60,187 nt of DNA from Nostoc punctiforme NIES-2108 (GTDB lineage: Bacteria; Cyanobacteriota; Cyanobacteriia; Cyanobacteriales; Nostocaceae). Location of the stretch: contig LXQE01000161.1 in NCBI GenBank assembly GCA_003326195.1, positions 29,475-89,661 of the forward strand, in the 5' to 3' direction. Positions 45,461-53,909 of this stretch are shown piece by piece. A program made the translations under genes and the position numbers. The notes beneath the pieces were generated by a model. That model saw only the letters and a program-made list of their open reading frames with translations, was not told the DNA's origin and made no database searches. Position 1 is the first letter of the stretch. Each line of letters opens with the position of its first letter.

Positions 45461-46126
45461 CTAATAGTGCGACAACAATGAAGGCAGTTGGTGCATAGAG
45501 TAAAAGATATGCGCTCCAGATGCCTCAAGTAGATGAGCCTCACTTTGCTCGGTGTATCCTAAAACTCTCATACCAGCAGCAACACCTGCACGTACACCCA
45601 AAACGCTATCTTCGACAACAGTGCAAGATGGAGCTTGAAATCCCATATTTTTAGCTGCATATAAGAATAAGTCAGGTGCTGGCTTCCAACTTCCAATTTC
45701 ATACGAGCTAAAGATACGTCCTTCAAATCGAGACAATAGATTAGTGACACGCAAAGCTAACTTAATCTTTTCGGGTGGGCCACTGGAAGCAACGCAAATA
45801 GGTAGATTAATCTTGTCTAAAGCTGCTTCTATTCCTTCTACAGGAAGTAATTCACGCTCGAATGCTTCAGCAGTACGGGTACGAAGCTGAGTTACAAAAT
45901 CTTGTGGCATCTTCTTACCAAGTCTTTGCTCAATGACAGCAACACAATCAGCCATTTTGCAACCCTTAAATAAGAAAATAGCTTCTTCAAGTTTCATTGC
46001 AAGCCCAAACTCAGCGACAAATTTTACAAGAACGCGATTACCCAATCCTTCGCTGTCTACTAACACTCCATCACAATCAAAAATAACTAATTCTGTTTGC
46101 ACTAATACACTCCATGCCTCACTCAT
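45461..46126 (-). CDS. HAD superfamily hydrolase (beta-phosphoglucomutase / phosphatase type)
   Basis: 221 residues. HAD motif I VIFDCDGVLVDSE, motif II VASSGPPEK, and motifs III/IV GSWKPAPDLFLYAAK then VVEDSVLGVRAGVAAGM are all intact, and the helical cap (LPVEGIEAALDKINL boundary) is subclass I. These proteins are phosphatases or phosphomutases with small phospho-substrates; the exact one is not visible. The upstream ROK gene ends at the base next to this start, so they form an operon, suggesting sugar-phosphate metabolism. Confidence 0.9.
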   Translation of the reverse strand: MSEAWSVLVQTELVIFDCDGVLVDSEGLGNRVLVKFVAEFGLAMKLEEAIFLFKGCKMADCVAVIEQRLGKKMPQDFVTQLRTRTAEAFERELLPVEGIEAALDKINLPICVASSGPPEKIKLALRVTNLLSRFEGRIFSSYEIGSWKPAPDLFLYAAKNMGFQAPSCTVVEDSVLGVRAGVAAGMRVLGYTEQSEAHLLEASGAHIFYSMHQLPSLLSHY

Positions 46127-47128
46127 TTACAAATTCGGGATTGTCATAGAAGCGATCGCCACAGCCCCCCACAAAGGCGCATCATCACCCAGCACCGCCG
46201 GCACAATTTCAAAATCAACCTCCGGTAAAGCCGTCTCCCGCGCCACCTGACGCACCACCCGCCAAAAATCCTCCCCCGCCTTCGTCACACCGCCTCCCAA
46301 CACAAAGCGCTGCGGATTCATCAAGTTCGCCACATTGCCAATACCCACACCCAGCGCCCAAGCAGCCTTGTGTAAAACTTCCTTAGCCAAATCATCCCCA
46401 GCCGCCGCCGCTTCACTTACCAACTGTCCCGTTAGCAAAGTTAAATCTCCCCCCACTAAACCCCTCAAAATCTCTCCATCTCTGAGTCCTCCGCGCCTCT
46501 GCGGTACCCTCCGGGAAGCCGCTGGCGCGTCTACGTTTTCCAAAATTTCTCTAGCATTTTGCGCCATATAAGGCCCCGAAGCCAAACGTTCCACACATCC
46601 TCGCTTACCACACAAACAAACTGGTCCAGCCGGATCTACAACGATATGTCCAATTTCGCCAGCCATCCCACCAGCACCCCGCCAAGGCTGGCCATTGAGT
46701 ATCCAACCACCACCTACGCCAGTGCTGACAGTTATATAAAATAGGCTATCGTATCCTTGACCAGCACCAAAGCGATGTTCTCCCAAAGCAGCAATATTAG
46801 CGTCATTATCTACATCAACAGGAACACCAAACTCCTCCTCTAATAAGGCTTTGAGAGGAATATTTTTCCATCCAGCCACATGATGAGATAGCCGCACCGT
46901 CCCCGTGGAAGCATCAACCGGGCCGCCAAAACTGACACCGATCGCAGCAGGTTTTGAATCTTCTAGCAGAAAGTAAATGAGCGATCGCATAATTTCCAAG
47001 TCAGTGCTAGCATTTGCACCGACTGGCGATAGACGACGTTCATAACGCAACCACTTTCTCGAACCAACATTTACCAATGCTGCCGCCAGCTTAGTTCCGC
47101 CAAAATCGAGAGCTAAAATTAATGTCAT
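46127..47128 (-). CDS. ROK family sugar kinase (glucokinase-like) with repeat-derived insert
   Basis: 333 residues. ATP motif ILALDFGGTKLAAALVN, sugar-binding and catalytic VDVDNDANIAALGEH, phosphate loop TVSTGVGGGWILNG, and zinc motif GHIVVDPAGPVCLCGKRGCVERLASG (His and three Cys) place it firmly in ROK, where members phosphorylate glucose or other hexoses. Near residues 198-216 the sequence VDAPAASRRVPQRRGGLRD does not look like family sequence; it is encoded by a GC-rich repeat present at many sites in such genomes. It starts an operon with the HAD gene. Confidence 0.92.
   Translation of the reverse strand: MTLILALDFGGTKLAAALVNVGSRKWLRYERRLSPVGANASTDLEIMRSLIYFLLEDSKPAAIGVSFGGPVDASTGTVRLSHHVAGWKNIPLKALLEEEFGVPVDVDNDANIAALGEHRFGAGQGYDSLFYITVSTGVGGGWILNGQPWRGAGGMAGEIGHIVVDPAGPVCLCGKRGCVERLASGPYMAQNAREILENVDAPAASRRVPQRRGGLRDGEILRGLVGGDLTLLTGQLVSEAAAAGDDLAKEVLHKAAWALGVGIGNVANLMNPQRFVLGGGVTKAGEDFWRVVRQVARETALPEVDFEIVPAVLGDDAPLWGAVAIASMTIPNL
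46481..46535. repeat. GC-rich repeat segment inserted in frame into the ROK gene
   Basis: GAGTCCTCCGCGCCTCTGCG and GGCGCGTCTACG flank a GGTACCCTCCGGGAAGCC core. Fragments of this type (CGCAGAGG, GACGCG, GGGAAGC) recur in the intergenic elements of this window. Length and frame leave the kinase open. Confidence 0.6.
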
Positions 47129-47239
47129 TCACTCACCTTTTATTACACCATCACACAACGTAGTTTCTTTCTGAAGAAAGATGTTTGCACTCAAGATACA
47201 TTTAACACTAGAAAAAACTACACTATTTTTTAATAACTC

Positions 47240-47461
47240 ATGACACCCGATCAAACCGATCCACTTATCGATTTCTCTCAGGCCAAAGAACCTCCTCGCT
47301 CTCTTGATATTGATAAAGCTCAAGAGGCAGATCCCATTGAACCAGAAGAAGTTAGTGGACAGAGTAAGCAAAATCCCACTCCAGATGATTTGAATCGCGA
47401 AGATGAAGATCCCAGAATCGGGGGTAGTCAAATAATCAGTGGGAATATTTCAGCTGGGTAA
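47240..47461 (+). CDS. Short hydrophilic hypothetical protein
   Basis: 73 residues starting at the ATG at 47240. Strongly acidic and proline-rich (MTPDQTDPLIDFSQAKEPPR, EADPIEPEEVSG, NREDEDPRIGGSQI), probably disordered. It lies in the gap between the divergent ROK gene and the convergent Mut7-C gene. No family known; composition and isolated frame support translation only moderately. Confidence 0.5.
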   Translation: MTPDQTDPLIDFSQAKEPPRSLDIDKAQEADPIEPEEVSGQSKQNPTPDDLNREDEDPRIGGSQIISGNISAG

Positions 47462-47465
47462 ATAG

Positions 47466-48218
47466 TTACTCACCTTTTTGTGAGTTGAGTACTCCATCAA
47501 TAAACTGTTGCAATCGTTCATAATGTGAACCTTTCCAATAAATGCGATCGCAGTCTTGACAACGCTGGAATTGATCGATCTGCGCTCGCACTTTTTCTGG
47601 CACTTGTTCAATAATGGATTGCTTATCTACACATTCTAATAATCCATTGCAACGCAAACACCGTTTAAATGGTGCAATTAATTTAAATAAGTCGAAGCGT
47701 TGTAGTACTTCTATAATTTGTTGTTCAGGGTTAGTGTTTCTAACGTAATACCCATGCGTTACCAAACTACGCATCAATAGACCCTTATCACGAGTCAAGA
47801 GAATCCGCTCTTGGCTAGAGGATATTTGGGCTAATTTCTCATCCTCGTAGTCATTGCGGTATAAGGTATCAAAACCTAAAAGTCGTAACGATGTCGCCAA
47901 CTTCCCCAAATGAATATCTAACACAAAGCGGATAATATTGAGCGGTTTTGGCAAAACAGAAATGCTTGGTATAATGACACTCCTAGCTGAAATTGGATAA
48001 ACATTGATAGTATCTCCATCCGAAACTATGTAAGAAAAATTTACATATTCACCATTAACATTTATAAAATCAACTTCGGGATGAGGGACACCTAACGACT
48101 CAATCATGTCCTTAATTGAAGCTTTCTCCTCAAAAAAATGAGATATTTTCACCTGCTTGTGATGCCGTGGTAAAAAATGATTCAATTCTGCATGGAAGTA
48201 GAAATATGCGATCGCCAT
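47466..48218 (-). CDS. Mut7-C RNase (PIN-like) domain protein with N-terminal ubiquitin-like domain
   Basis: 250 residues from the ATG at 48218. The first ~90 residues resemble a ThiS/ubiquitin-like beta-grasp (Ub-Mut7C type), ending VNVYPISARS-like. The Mut7-C part follows: FVLDIHLGKLATSLRLLGFD (first Asp), ILLTRDKGLLMR (Asp), and a zinc ribbon with CLRCNGLLE and CQDCDRIYWKGSHYERL. The domain is predicted to be an RNase. The substrate is unknown. An in-frame GTG two codons earlier is possible. Confidence 0.88.
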   Translation of the reverse strand: MAIAYFYFHAELNHFLPRHHKQVKISHFFEEKASIKDMIESLGVPHPEVDFINVNGEYVNFSYIVSDGDTINVYPISARSVIIPSISVLPKPLNIIRFVLDIHLGKLATSLRLLGFDTLYRNDYEDEKLAQISSSQERILLTRDKGLLMRSLVTHGYYVRNTNPEQQIIEVLQRFDLFKLIAPFKRCLRCNGLLECVDKQSIIEQVPEKVRAQIDQFQRCQDCDRIYWKGSHYERLQQFIDGVLNSQKGE

Positions 48219-48224
48219 AGCCAC

Positions 48225-49253
48225 AGATATTTGGATTACCCTACTGGCAACAATTTGTCACAATTGCAAAACTCTATCTATTGTATTGAAAAATCAATAC
48301 TTGTTAAAGTGAGGTATATCTACTATAAGATGCCCATTTACCTTAATTGAAACCATAAAGATTCTCAAATACTTGCATTTATTATTGAGTTCAGTTACAG
48401 TCAAATCAGATGCCTATCATCAAACTCTGACATGAGCTTCAGGAAGTTAGATTAGGTAAGAAGGTAAATAACAAGATTGTCAATGTTGATGTCAGTGACG
48501 CTGTTAATAATTGGTCACTAGTTTTCAACATTGATTTATCGTACATGAAATATGGGGCACTAAAGCATTTACCCCTAATTGGGTTGTTTTTATTTTTCTA
48601 ATTTAATTGAGAATTATTCGCAATATGTATAAACTTATAGATATATTAAAAGCAGATAGGGGAGAAAGATTTTTAAACTCGTATTGGCTGATTCCGCATC
48701 GCTCTTTAGGAATATCTTCTTCAAAAGAAAGACAAAAAACTAGATTTTTATATTTAAAAACAGGATTGCTAACTAATTATATAAATAACTTTAGCAAAAC
48801 TTTAAACAAGTATCTTATAGCCAGCAATGTTTTTGGTTGTAGTATCGGCTACATTGATATTGTCAGCAATTTAATCCTTGGTAACTCTCCAAGTAGGTTT
48901 GCGTTTATCTAAAAGATTGAATTTATTTGATTTTACTCAAGAAAGCAAGTCCATAAAAACCGAGTTTCAGCAAGTGAAAATTTATAAAATACCAAAGAAC
49001 AATAAAACTGGATACAAAATTAACGTCGCTCATACGGAAAAATCTATCTTGACACTATTTATCTTTATTGTGGAGAATTTATTAACCGGAAAGACCTCGA
49101 TCAATAATGATGTTATAAAGTGGCTACCTAGTTTTAATAGGGAAATGAATATTGTTCTTTTTTATCTCCTTTAGCCAAGGATATTGTAGTGAAGAACACA
49201 AATGTATTTGGTAATACCTTTTGTCCATAAAATACGCTAATGAGTACAGCGAG
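48225..49253. other. AT-rich kilobase with possible decayed coding sequence
   Basis: Frames here are open but unconvincing. A 55-codon stretch from about 48436 reads ELQEVRLGKKVNNKIVNVDV with no start codon and a stop just before it. A 101-residue frame at 48607-48912 and an overlapping 98-residue frame at 48878-49174 have no ribosome sites and an odd, Lys/Ile/Asn-rich composition. I read this as degraded DNA or non-coding leader for the next gene; none is called as a gene. Confidence 0.4.
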
Positions 49254-50231
49254 ATGAATACTTTTTTTTGTTCTGACGATTCACGGCAAATAGGAGAAGA
49301 TGTTATTGGTAGCGCCACCAATTATCAAACTTATATTTTAGTTGAGTGTCCTTTACCTTGGACATCAGAAGCCTTTAATTCCAAATGGGTACCCCAGAAT
49401 TTGAGGATTTTGGTAGAAGAAGTGAAGCGTACTAAACTACCGATTAGATTTCTTTTAATTGCTAATGATGTATCACACAAGGTAAATCACACTACACTTT
49501 TGATTTATCAAAAAGAAGAGGGGCTAAGTAATGGATACCATAAGCAAGAGTTTAAGCTAGCAAATATTGAGCAAGTAGCAGGAGTTGTCCAAAAGTGGAT
49601 ATGGGGTATCGATTCTAATTTTGAAGTCGAAACTAGTACAACTAGAGATATTTTAGTTTGTACCCACGGTAGCCATGATAAGTGTTGTGCGAGATATGGC
49701 GCTCCTTTTTACTTCCATGTGACAGCGAGTAATGCTGATTTGTGCTTAGATAATGTGCGAATTTGGAAATCATCGCACTTTGGTGGACATCGGTTTGCAC
49801 CAACAGTCATAGACTTGCCAGAAGGAAGATACTACGGTCGTCTAGATCGAGATTCGTTTAGATCGATTTTGACTCGTACTGGTGATATTCAATGCTTAAA
49901 TCAAGTCTATCGAGGCTGGGGAATTCTACCTGCTGCACTTCAGGTTTTGGAAAGAGAGTTAATCCTCTGTAAAGGATGGGATTGGTTTAACTACAAAGTT
50001 GCAGGCAAAATTTTAGAGCAAAGTTTAGACAATAGTACTATCTTAGCTGAACTTAGTTTTGAACAACCTTGTGGTTCTCTCTACACTTACCAGGCTAAAC
50101 TTGTGAAAGATGAAACCAAGACTCAACAACTGAAGAGTTCATGTAATGCTACACGAGAGTTGGTAGTTACTAAATATGCTGTTGGTAGTTTTTGGATTAC
50201 CTCTAGTAAGGTAATGAGTTATAGTACATAG
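49254..50231 (+). CDS. Sucrase/ferredoxin-like family protein (Apd1/AIM32-type)
   Basis: 325 residues from the ATG at 49254. The C-terminal half holds the thioredoxin-like ferredoxin pattern: LVCTHGSHDKCCARYG with spaced cysteines, then SSHFGGHRFAPTVIDLPEGR containing HFGGH (HxxxH). In yeast Apd1, two Cys and two His of this pattern bind a [2Fe-2S] cluster. The N-terminal half (TYILVECPLPWTSEAFNSKW) is also typical of the family. Likely a cytoplasmic redox protein. It is next to patB, but the genes converge, so a link to nitrogen fixation is only suggestive. Confidence 0.82.
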   Translation: MNTFFCSDDSRQIGEDVIGSATNYQTYILVECPLPWTSEAFNSKWVPQNLRILVEEVKRTKLPIRFLLIANDVSHKVNHTTLLIYQKEEGLSNGYHKQEFKLANIEQVAGVVQKWIWGIDSNFEVETSTTRDILVCTHGSHDKCCARYGAPFYFHVTASNADLCLDNVRIWKSSHFGGHRFAPTVIDLPEGRYYGRLDRDSFRSILTRTGDIQCLNQVYRGWGILPAALQVLERELILCKGWDWFNYKVAGKILEQSLDNSTILAELSFEQPCGSLYTYQAKLVKDETKTQQLKSSCNATRELVVTKYAVGSFWITSSKVMSYST

Positions 50232-50250
50232 AAGTAGAGAGAGAGTTTTT

Positions 50251-50388
50251 AAACGCAGAGGGACGCAAAGGGAAGCGCAGAGGAACGCAGAGTATTAATA
50301 AGTTTAGTTCGCTACGAATTAATTAAATACTGTATTTAGTATAACGCTACACAAATTCGTCATAAAATCTTTGTGTCCTTCTGCGTTT
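50251..50388. mobile_element. MITE-like inverted-repeat element between convergent genes
   Basis: AAACGCAGAGGGACGCAAAG at 50251-50270 and CTTTGTGTCCTTCTGCGTTT at 50369-50388 are reverse complements with two differences. CGCAGAGG units are tandemly repeated at the left. About 100 non-coding bases lie between. Confidence 0.55.
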
Positions 50389-50398
50389 AAATTCCAAA

Positions 50399-52066
50399 TC
50401 AAGATGAAGTCATATTTAAGACTTTTCGTAATAGTACTTGGTCTTCTAATTTGGCTTTTAAACGGCCATTTTCAATATCTCGAATCCAGCTTTGGCTTTT
50501 ACCTGTGAGTTTTGCCAATTCTCTTTGGGAAAGATTCAAATTTTTTCGCGCCTGCAAAATCTGTTCGCCTAACAAATCGTTTGTAGCTTTGGGCTTCTTT
50601 TTGGCTTTAGCAGTTCGCCGTTGCTTTTTTTCGGATTCTGAGATTTGCTGTTCCCATTCTGGTGGGAGTTCAAAAGCTAAAATCCGCGCATTCATGAGCA
50701 GATTCCACTTACCACGGGGGCCTGTGTCTGTGAGGCGAGTTTCAGCACCACCGTCATTAGTCCAAAATTCTAATGCTTCATCTGGGTCTTCGGGAAGATC
50801 AATTAACTTTGCCCACAAAGGTTGAATTTCTGGTGGGTAAGTAACTGGATCGAAAAGTGGCTTCATTCCATAGTGATTGAGAATTTCCAAATCGCTTTCA
50901 AAGGTTCGCAGTAGACGTTTGCGTTCTTCCCGTTGTCTGGATGCAAGGGCAACTTTTTCTTCACCGTAAGCAATACGTAGCAAAGTAGGAATGGTGATGC
51001 GTTGTTCTTTGCCCATTTTGGTTTTAAACAGCAACCACAGCATTAACCGAACCGCGCCTTCATGTTGCTGCCAAATACTCATAACTGTGGTTAGCAGCGT
51101 TTTAGGGAGACTACCATATTGATAGAATGCAGTTCGCTCTTTACAAGCTTGTTTGTTTAAGAAATATTGTGCCCATAAGCCTGCTTTTACTTTAAAAGTT
51201 AGCCCAATCAGATATTTGCATCCATGATTGTCTTCTTGGAAGTGGTGCTGAATATCTACTAAGTGCCATAAGCGGCTGCTGACAAGAGAGAATCCGTTAA
51301 TTCGACCTTGTTGCGGCCAGTCAATGGAAATAATTAGAGAGCAAGCTTGCTGGACAAGATTTTTCATTAAAGCTAGCTTGGCAGCTTTGCTCAAGTCTTT
51401 GCGTTTCTCCATCCCCAAATATTTTTCGATTTGTCGTTCATCGATCGCAAATTCTTGCTCCCAAGGTTGCTCTAAGGCTGTGGCATAACCTGCAAAAATT
51501 AGATGTATGCAAGCGGCTCTGATATCAAGCCCTTCAATTGCTGCTATATCGGTGGCTTTGTCATTAACTTGGAATGGATCTTGGATGTGAAAGGCGATCG
51601 CACCTCGTCCTTGATTGACTTGTCGGCTGTAACTGATATAGCCTTCTTCATCGGTTTCCCAATGTAGGGATGTGCGTTGCGCTAGTACATTACAAGCTTC
51701 CCAAATTGCGATCGCTGAAGCAAATGGATTATTCTTACCATTAGAAAACAAGTCTAAGCTGCTAGCGTCTCTTGGTTCAACTTTGCATCTCCCCTTTTTC
51801 GCCTGCCAAGGAATAGGAGAATTAGTTGGACAAGCTATTACACATTGTGGTTCTGAATAATAGCCCTCACAATTATTACAAAGACCAGGATCAACCCAGT
51901 ATTCATTGTCCTCTATTCTGATTGCACCCGTAGGACATTGGGGGCGGCAGTTGTCACATCCAACGCAACTGTTGTTAGGAATTGTATAAGGCATTTGGCT
52001 CTTTTCCCACTCTAATCGTTGAGATGTCTGGCTCAGGTCTCCCCTAGATGAGTCCTGTTTATTCAT
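50399..52066 (-). CDS. patB: PatB/CnfR-type nif regulator (ferredoxin + HTH)
   Basis: 555 residues. In Anabaena this protein is needed for late heterocyst function and nif expression; CnfR in Leptolyngbya activates nif genes under low oxygen. N-terminal [4Fe-4S] motifs: CVGCDNCRPQCPTGAI near 34-49 and CNNCEGYYSEPQCVIACPT near 62-80. A long cyanobacteria-specific middle follows, then a basic linker (KKQRRTAKAKKKPKA) and a Cro/CI-type HTH (LNLSQRELAKLTGKSQSWIRDIENG) at the C-terminus. The start at 52066 has TAAGGAG at ideal spacing. A perfect inverted repeat lies 24 bases upstream. It is divergent from fdxB. Confidence 0.93.
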   Translation of the reverse strand: MNKQDSSRGDLSQTSQRLEWEKSQMPYTIPNNSCVGCDNCRPQCPTGAIRIEDNEYWVDPGLCNNCEGYYSEPQCVIACPTNSPIPWQAKKGRCKVEPRDASSLDLFSNGKNNPFASAIAIWEACNVLAQRTSLHWETDEEGYISYSRQVNQGRGAIAFHIQDPFQVNDKATDIAAIEGLDIRAACIHLIFAGYATALEQPWEQEFAIDERQIEKYLGMEKRKDLSKAAKLALMKNLVQQACSLIISIDWPQQGRINGFSLVSSRLWHLVDIQHHFQEDNHGCKYLIGLTFKVKAGLWAQYFLNKQACKERTAFYQYGSLPKTLLTTVMSIWQQHEGAVRLMLWLLFKTKMGKEQRITIPTLLRIAYGEEKVALASRQREERKRLLRTFESDLEILNHYGMKPLFDPVTYPPEIQPLWAKLIDLPEDPDEALEFWTNDGGAETRLTDTGPRGKWNLLMNARILAFELPPEWEQQISESEKKQRRTAKAKKKPKATNDLLGEQILQARKNLNLSQRELAKLTGKSQSWIRDIENGRLKAKLEDQVLLRKVLNMTSS

Positions 52067-52089
52067 GACTCCTTACCACATGATCTTTC

Positions 52090-52114
52090 TAGTGAGAATA
52101 ATCTTTTCTCACTA
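52090..52114. promoter_or_regulatory. 9-bp perfect inverted repeat in the patB leader
   Basis: TAGTGAGAA and TTCTCACTA are exact reverse complements with a 7-base spacer, 24 bases before the patB start codon and on its transcript side. It fits an operator of a dimeric HTH protein, possibly PatB itself, or an mRNA hairpin near the ribosome site. Confidence 0.5.
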
Positions 52115-52745
52115 CGTTCGATTCCCACATCCACTTGTTAAAATCGCATCTTATTGCAAGCTATTTAAGACTTTGAAAACAGCCTAATAAAACTTCTTAT
52201 TAACTATACATTTCATGAAAAAAATGATTATTTTGTTCGTCTTGAGCTTAGGAAAAAATCTTAACATTTATTTAATTAGGTAATTAATGAACATTTTAGC
52301 TTTGACCATAAAACCTTATGCAAAGTATTTTTAGGAAATGTTTAAGCCTCCTGCAATTGAATGCCCTCTGATTTGTTAATAATTTTAATATTTAAGGCAT
52401 CATAATATTCTGCCATAAAGTTTACAGTTCCTTTATAAATTAATTCTGTGTATTCAGATGAAATAATAATATTGCTTTTGTCACCATTTAACTAAATATT
52501 TAAATCAAAATAAATTGAAAATTGTTGCTTTCTAAAATACATATTGCATATATCAAAATGTAACTGGCGAACATTTATTATGGTATATATGTATACTGTT
52601 TATATAATTTTATTTGCCTAAATAAAAAAATATTTGAAAAAGAATATCATTACCCTTAGAGATATAGTTGCATTTGCTGGAAATAATAGTTAAATCAGCA
52701 GCGATAAATCACATAGACATGAAGCTTTACGGGAGCATCTCAATG

Positions 52746-52827
52746 AGTGTAAAAACACGCCTGCCCTGGCGAATGGAATTCGCTGCTCATGGGCTGCTAC
52801 CTATAGTCAGACATTAAGCCTCTGACT
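52746..52827. ncRNA. Candidate structured RNA between patB and fdxB
   Basis: In a gap of about 1 kb that is otherwise AT-rich, a GC-richer patch holds three hairpins in a row: GTGT/ACAC around AAAA near 52747, GCGAAT/ATTCGC around GGA at 52769-52783, and AGTCAGA/TCTGACT around 9 bases at 52805-52827. It does not encode an ORF of note. It may be a small RNA, a leader of fdxB, or a decayed repeat. I know no family matching it. The rest of 52.1-53.0 kb shows no feature. Confidence 0.3.
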
Positions 52828-53063
52828 CAATGAATGCGTTTATATGTAGAGCGTGGGAACCAGGAATACTAAATGTTTATAAGAATGATTTGCAATAAAT
52901 TTTATCTATAAATTGAAATAAAAAACAATTCAGCATTGTGTTCAAAGTCATCGAAAATTTATGTGATAAAAGTAATTTTTGAATACAAAACAATAAAAGA
53001 TTAGGATAATATGATGATTAATGCACAAACAGATTGACAGGCAAAATTGCTGAGGATTTATTC

Positions 53064-53357
53064 ATGGCACAACTAACAGGTTTGACATTTGGCGGTAAGG
53101 CTTGGACACCAAAATTTGCTCAGGAAATCGACAAGGATAAATGTATCGGCTGTGGCAGATGCGTTAAAGTATGTGGCTACAATGTGCTTGGTTTGAAAGC
53201 ACTCAATGAAGAAGGCGAATTTGTGGAAGATGAAGATGATGAAGAAATTGAACGGAAAGTAATGGCAGTTACTTCTCCAGAAAACTGTATTGGTTGTGAA
53301 GCGTGTTCGCGGATTTGTCCGAAGAATTGCTACACCCATGTTGCAGTAAATAATTAA
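53064..53357 (+). CDS. fdxB: Nif-type ferredoxin III (FdxB), two [4Fe-4S] clusters
   Basis: 97 residues from the ATG at 53064, preceded by GAGGA. Cluster motifs: CIGCGRCVKVCGYNVLG and CIGCEACSRICPKNC, separated by an acidic loop (EDEDDEEIERK) typical of nif-specific ferredoxin III. It carries electrons linked to nitrogenase in heterocysts. Divergent from patB, it is the first gene of the block that continues with the cox genes, but a terminator lies between them, so they are probably separate units. Confidence 0.93.
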   Translation: MAQLTGLTFGGKAWTPKFAQEIDKDKCIGCGRCVKVCGYNVLGLKALNEEGEFVEDEDDEEIERKVMAVTSPENCIGCEACSRICPKNCYTHVAVNN

Positions 53358-53652
53358 GGTATTTGGAGTTAGTCAAAATTTTTGTTAATTCAAGGAGGCA
53401 CTGTTTGTAAAAAGCGAAAATGCGCTAGGCAAGGTAACTTGAGGGGAATACTAAGTGTTTACTGCAACTAATAAATAGTTCACGGTAAACAAATCCGTAA
53501 ATCGTAAAATGTTAACTATTAACAAATTTAAACTTGCTGCTAATATAGCCTAATCAATATTAGGTCAACAGTGCCCTCTTGGAATAACTAGCTTTTTTGA
53601 AAGCAGGGGGCTAACTTTTTCATAGGAGTTGAAATATAATTTGTAATTTTCT

Positions 53653-53697
53653 GGGGGAAAGATATGGAAAAAATCTGGAATTTTCCCCCTTTTTTTA
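53653..53697 (+). terminator. Terminator between fdxB and coxB
   Basis: GGGGGAAA at 53653-53660 pairs with TTTCCCCC at 53682-53689, followed directly by a run of seven T. Confidence 0.75.
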
Positions 53698-53737
53698 TGG
53701 CTGCACGTTAGAAAGTTAATAAGTGAAAAGGAAATAG

Positions 53738-53865
53738 GAAATGGGGAATAGGGAATGGGGAGTAGGTAACAATGCCCAATGCCTAGTGACGGCAGTTGCT
53801 CCACTTGGGGAGACCCCAAGACCGCACTGCCTCCCCAATGCCCAATGCCCAATGCCCAATTCTCA
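53738..53865. repeat. Heptamer repeats (GGGAATG / CCCAATG family) before coxB
   Basis: A left part with GGGGAATAGGGAATGGGG-type units and a right part of CCCAATG units around 53839-53862 are roughly inverted to each other. They lie 45 bases before coxB, in its probable leader. Confidence 0.7.
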
Positions 53866-53909
53866 GAAAATAACACCTCAAAAGACGGTTTACAAAGCAG
53901 GTAGCATGT

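Noticed and set aside
48607..49174. Two overlapping plus-strand ORFs of about 100 codons
   Set aside because: No ribosome sites, AT-driven Lys/Ile/Asn composition, and mutual overlap; reported only as a possible decayed region.
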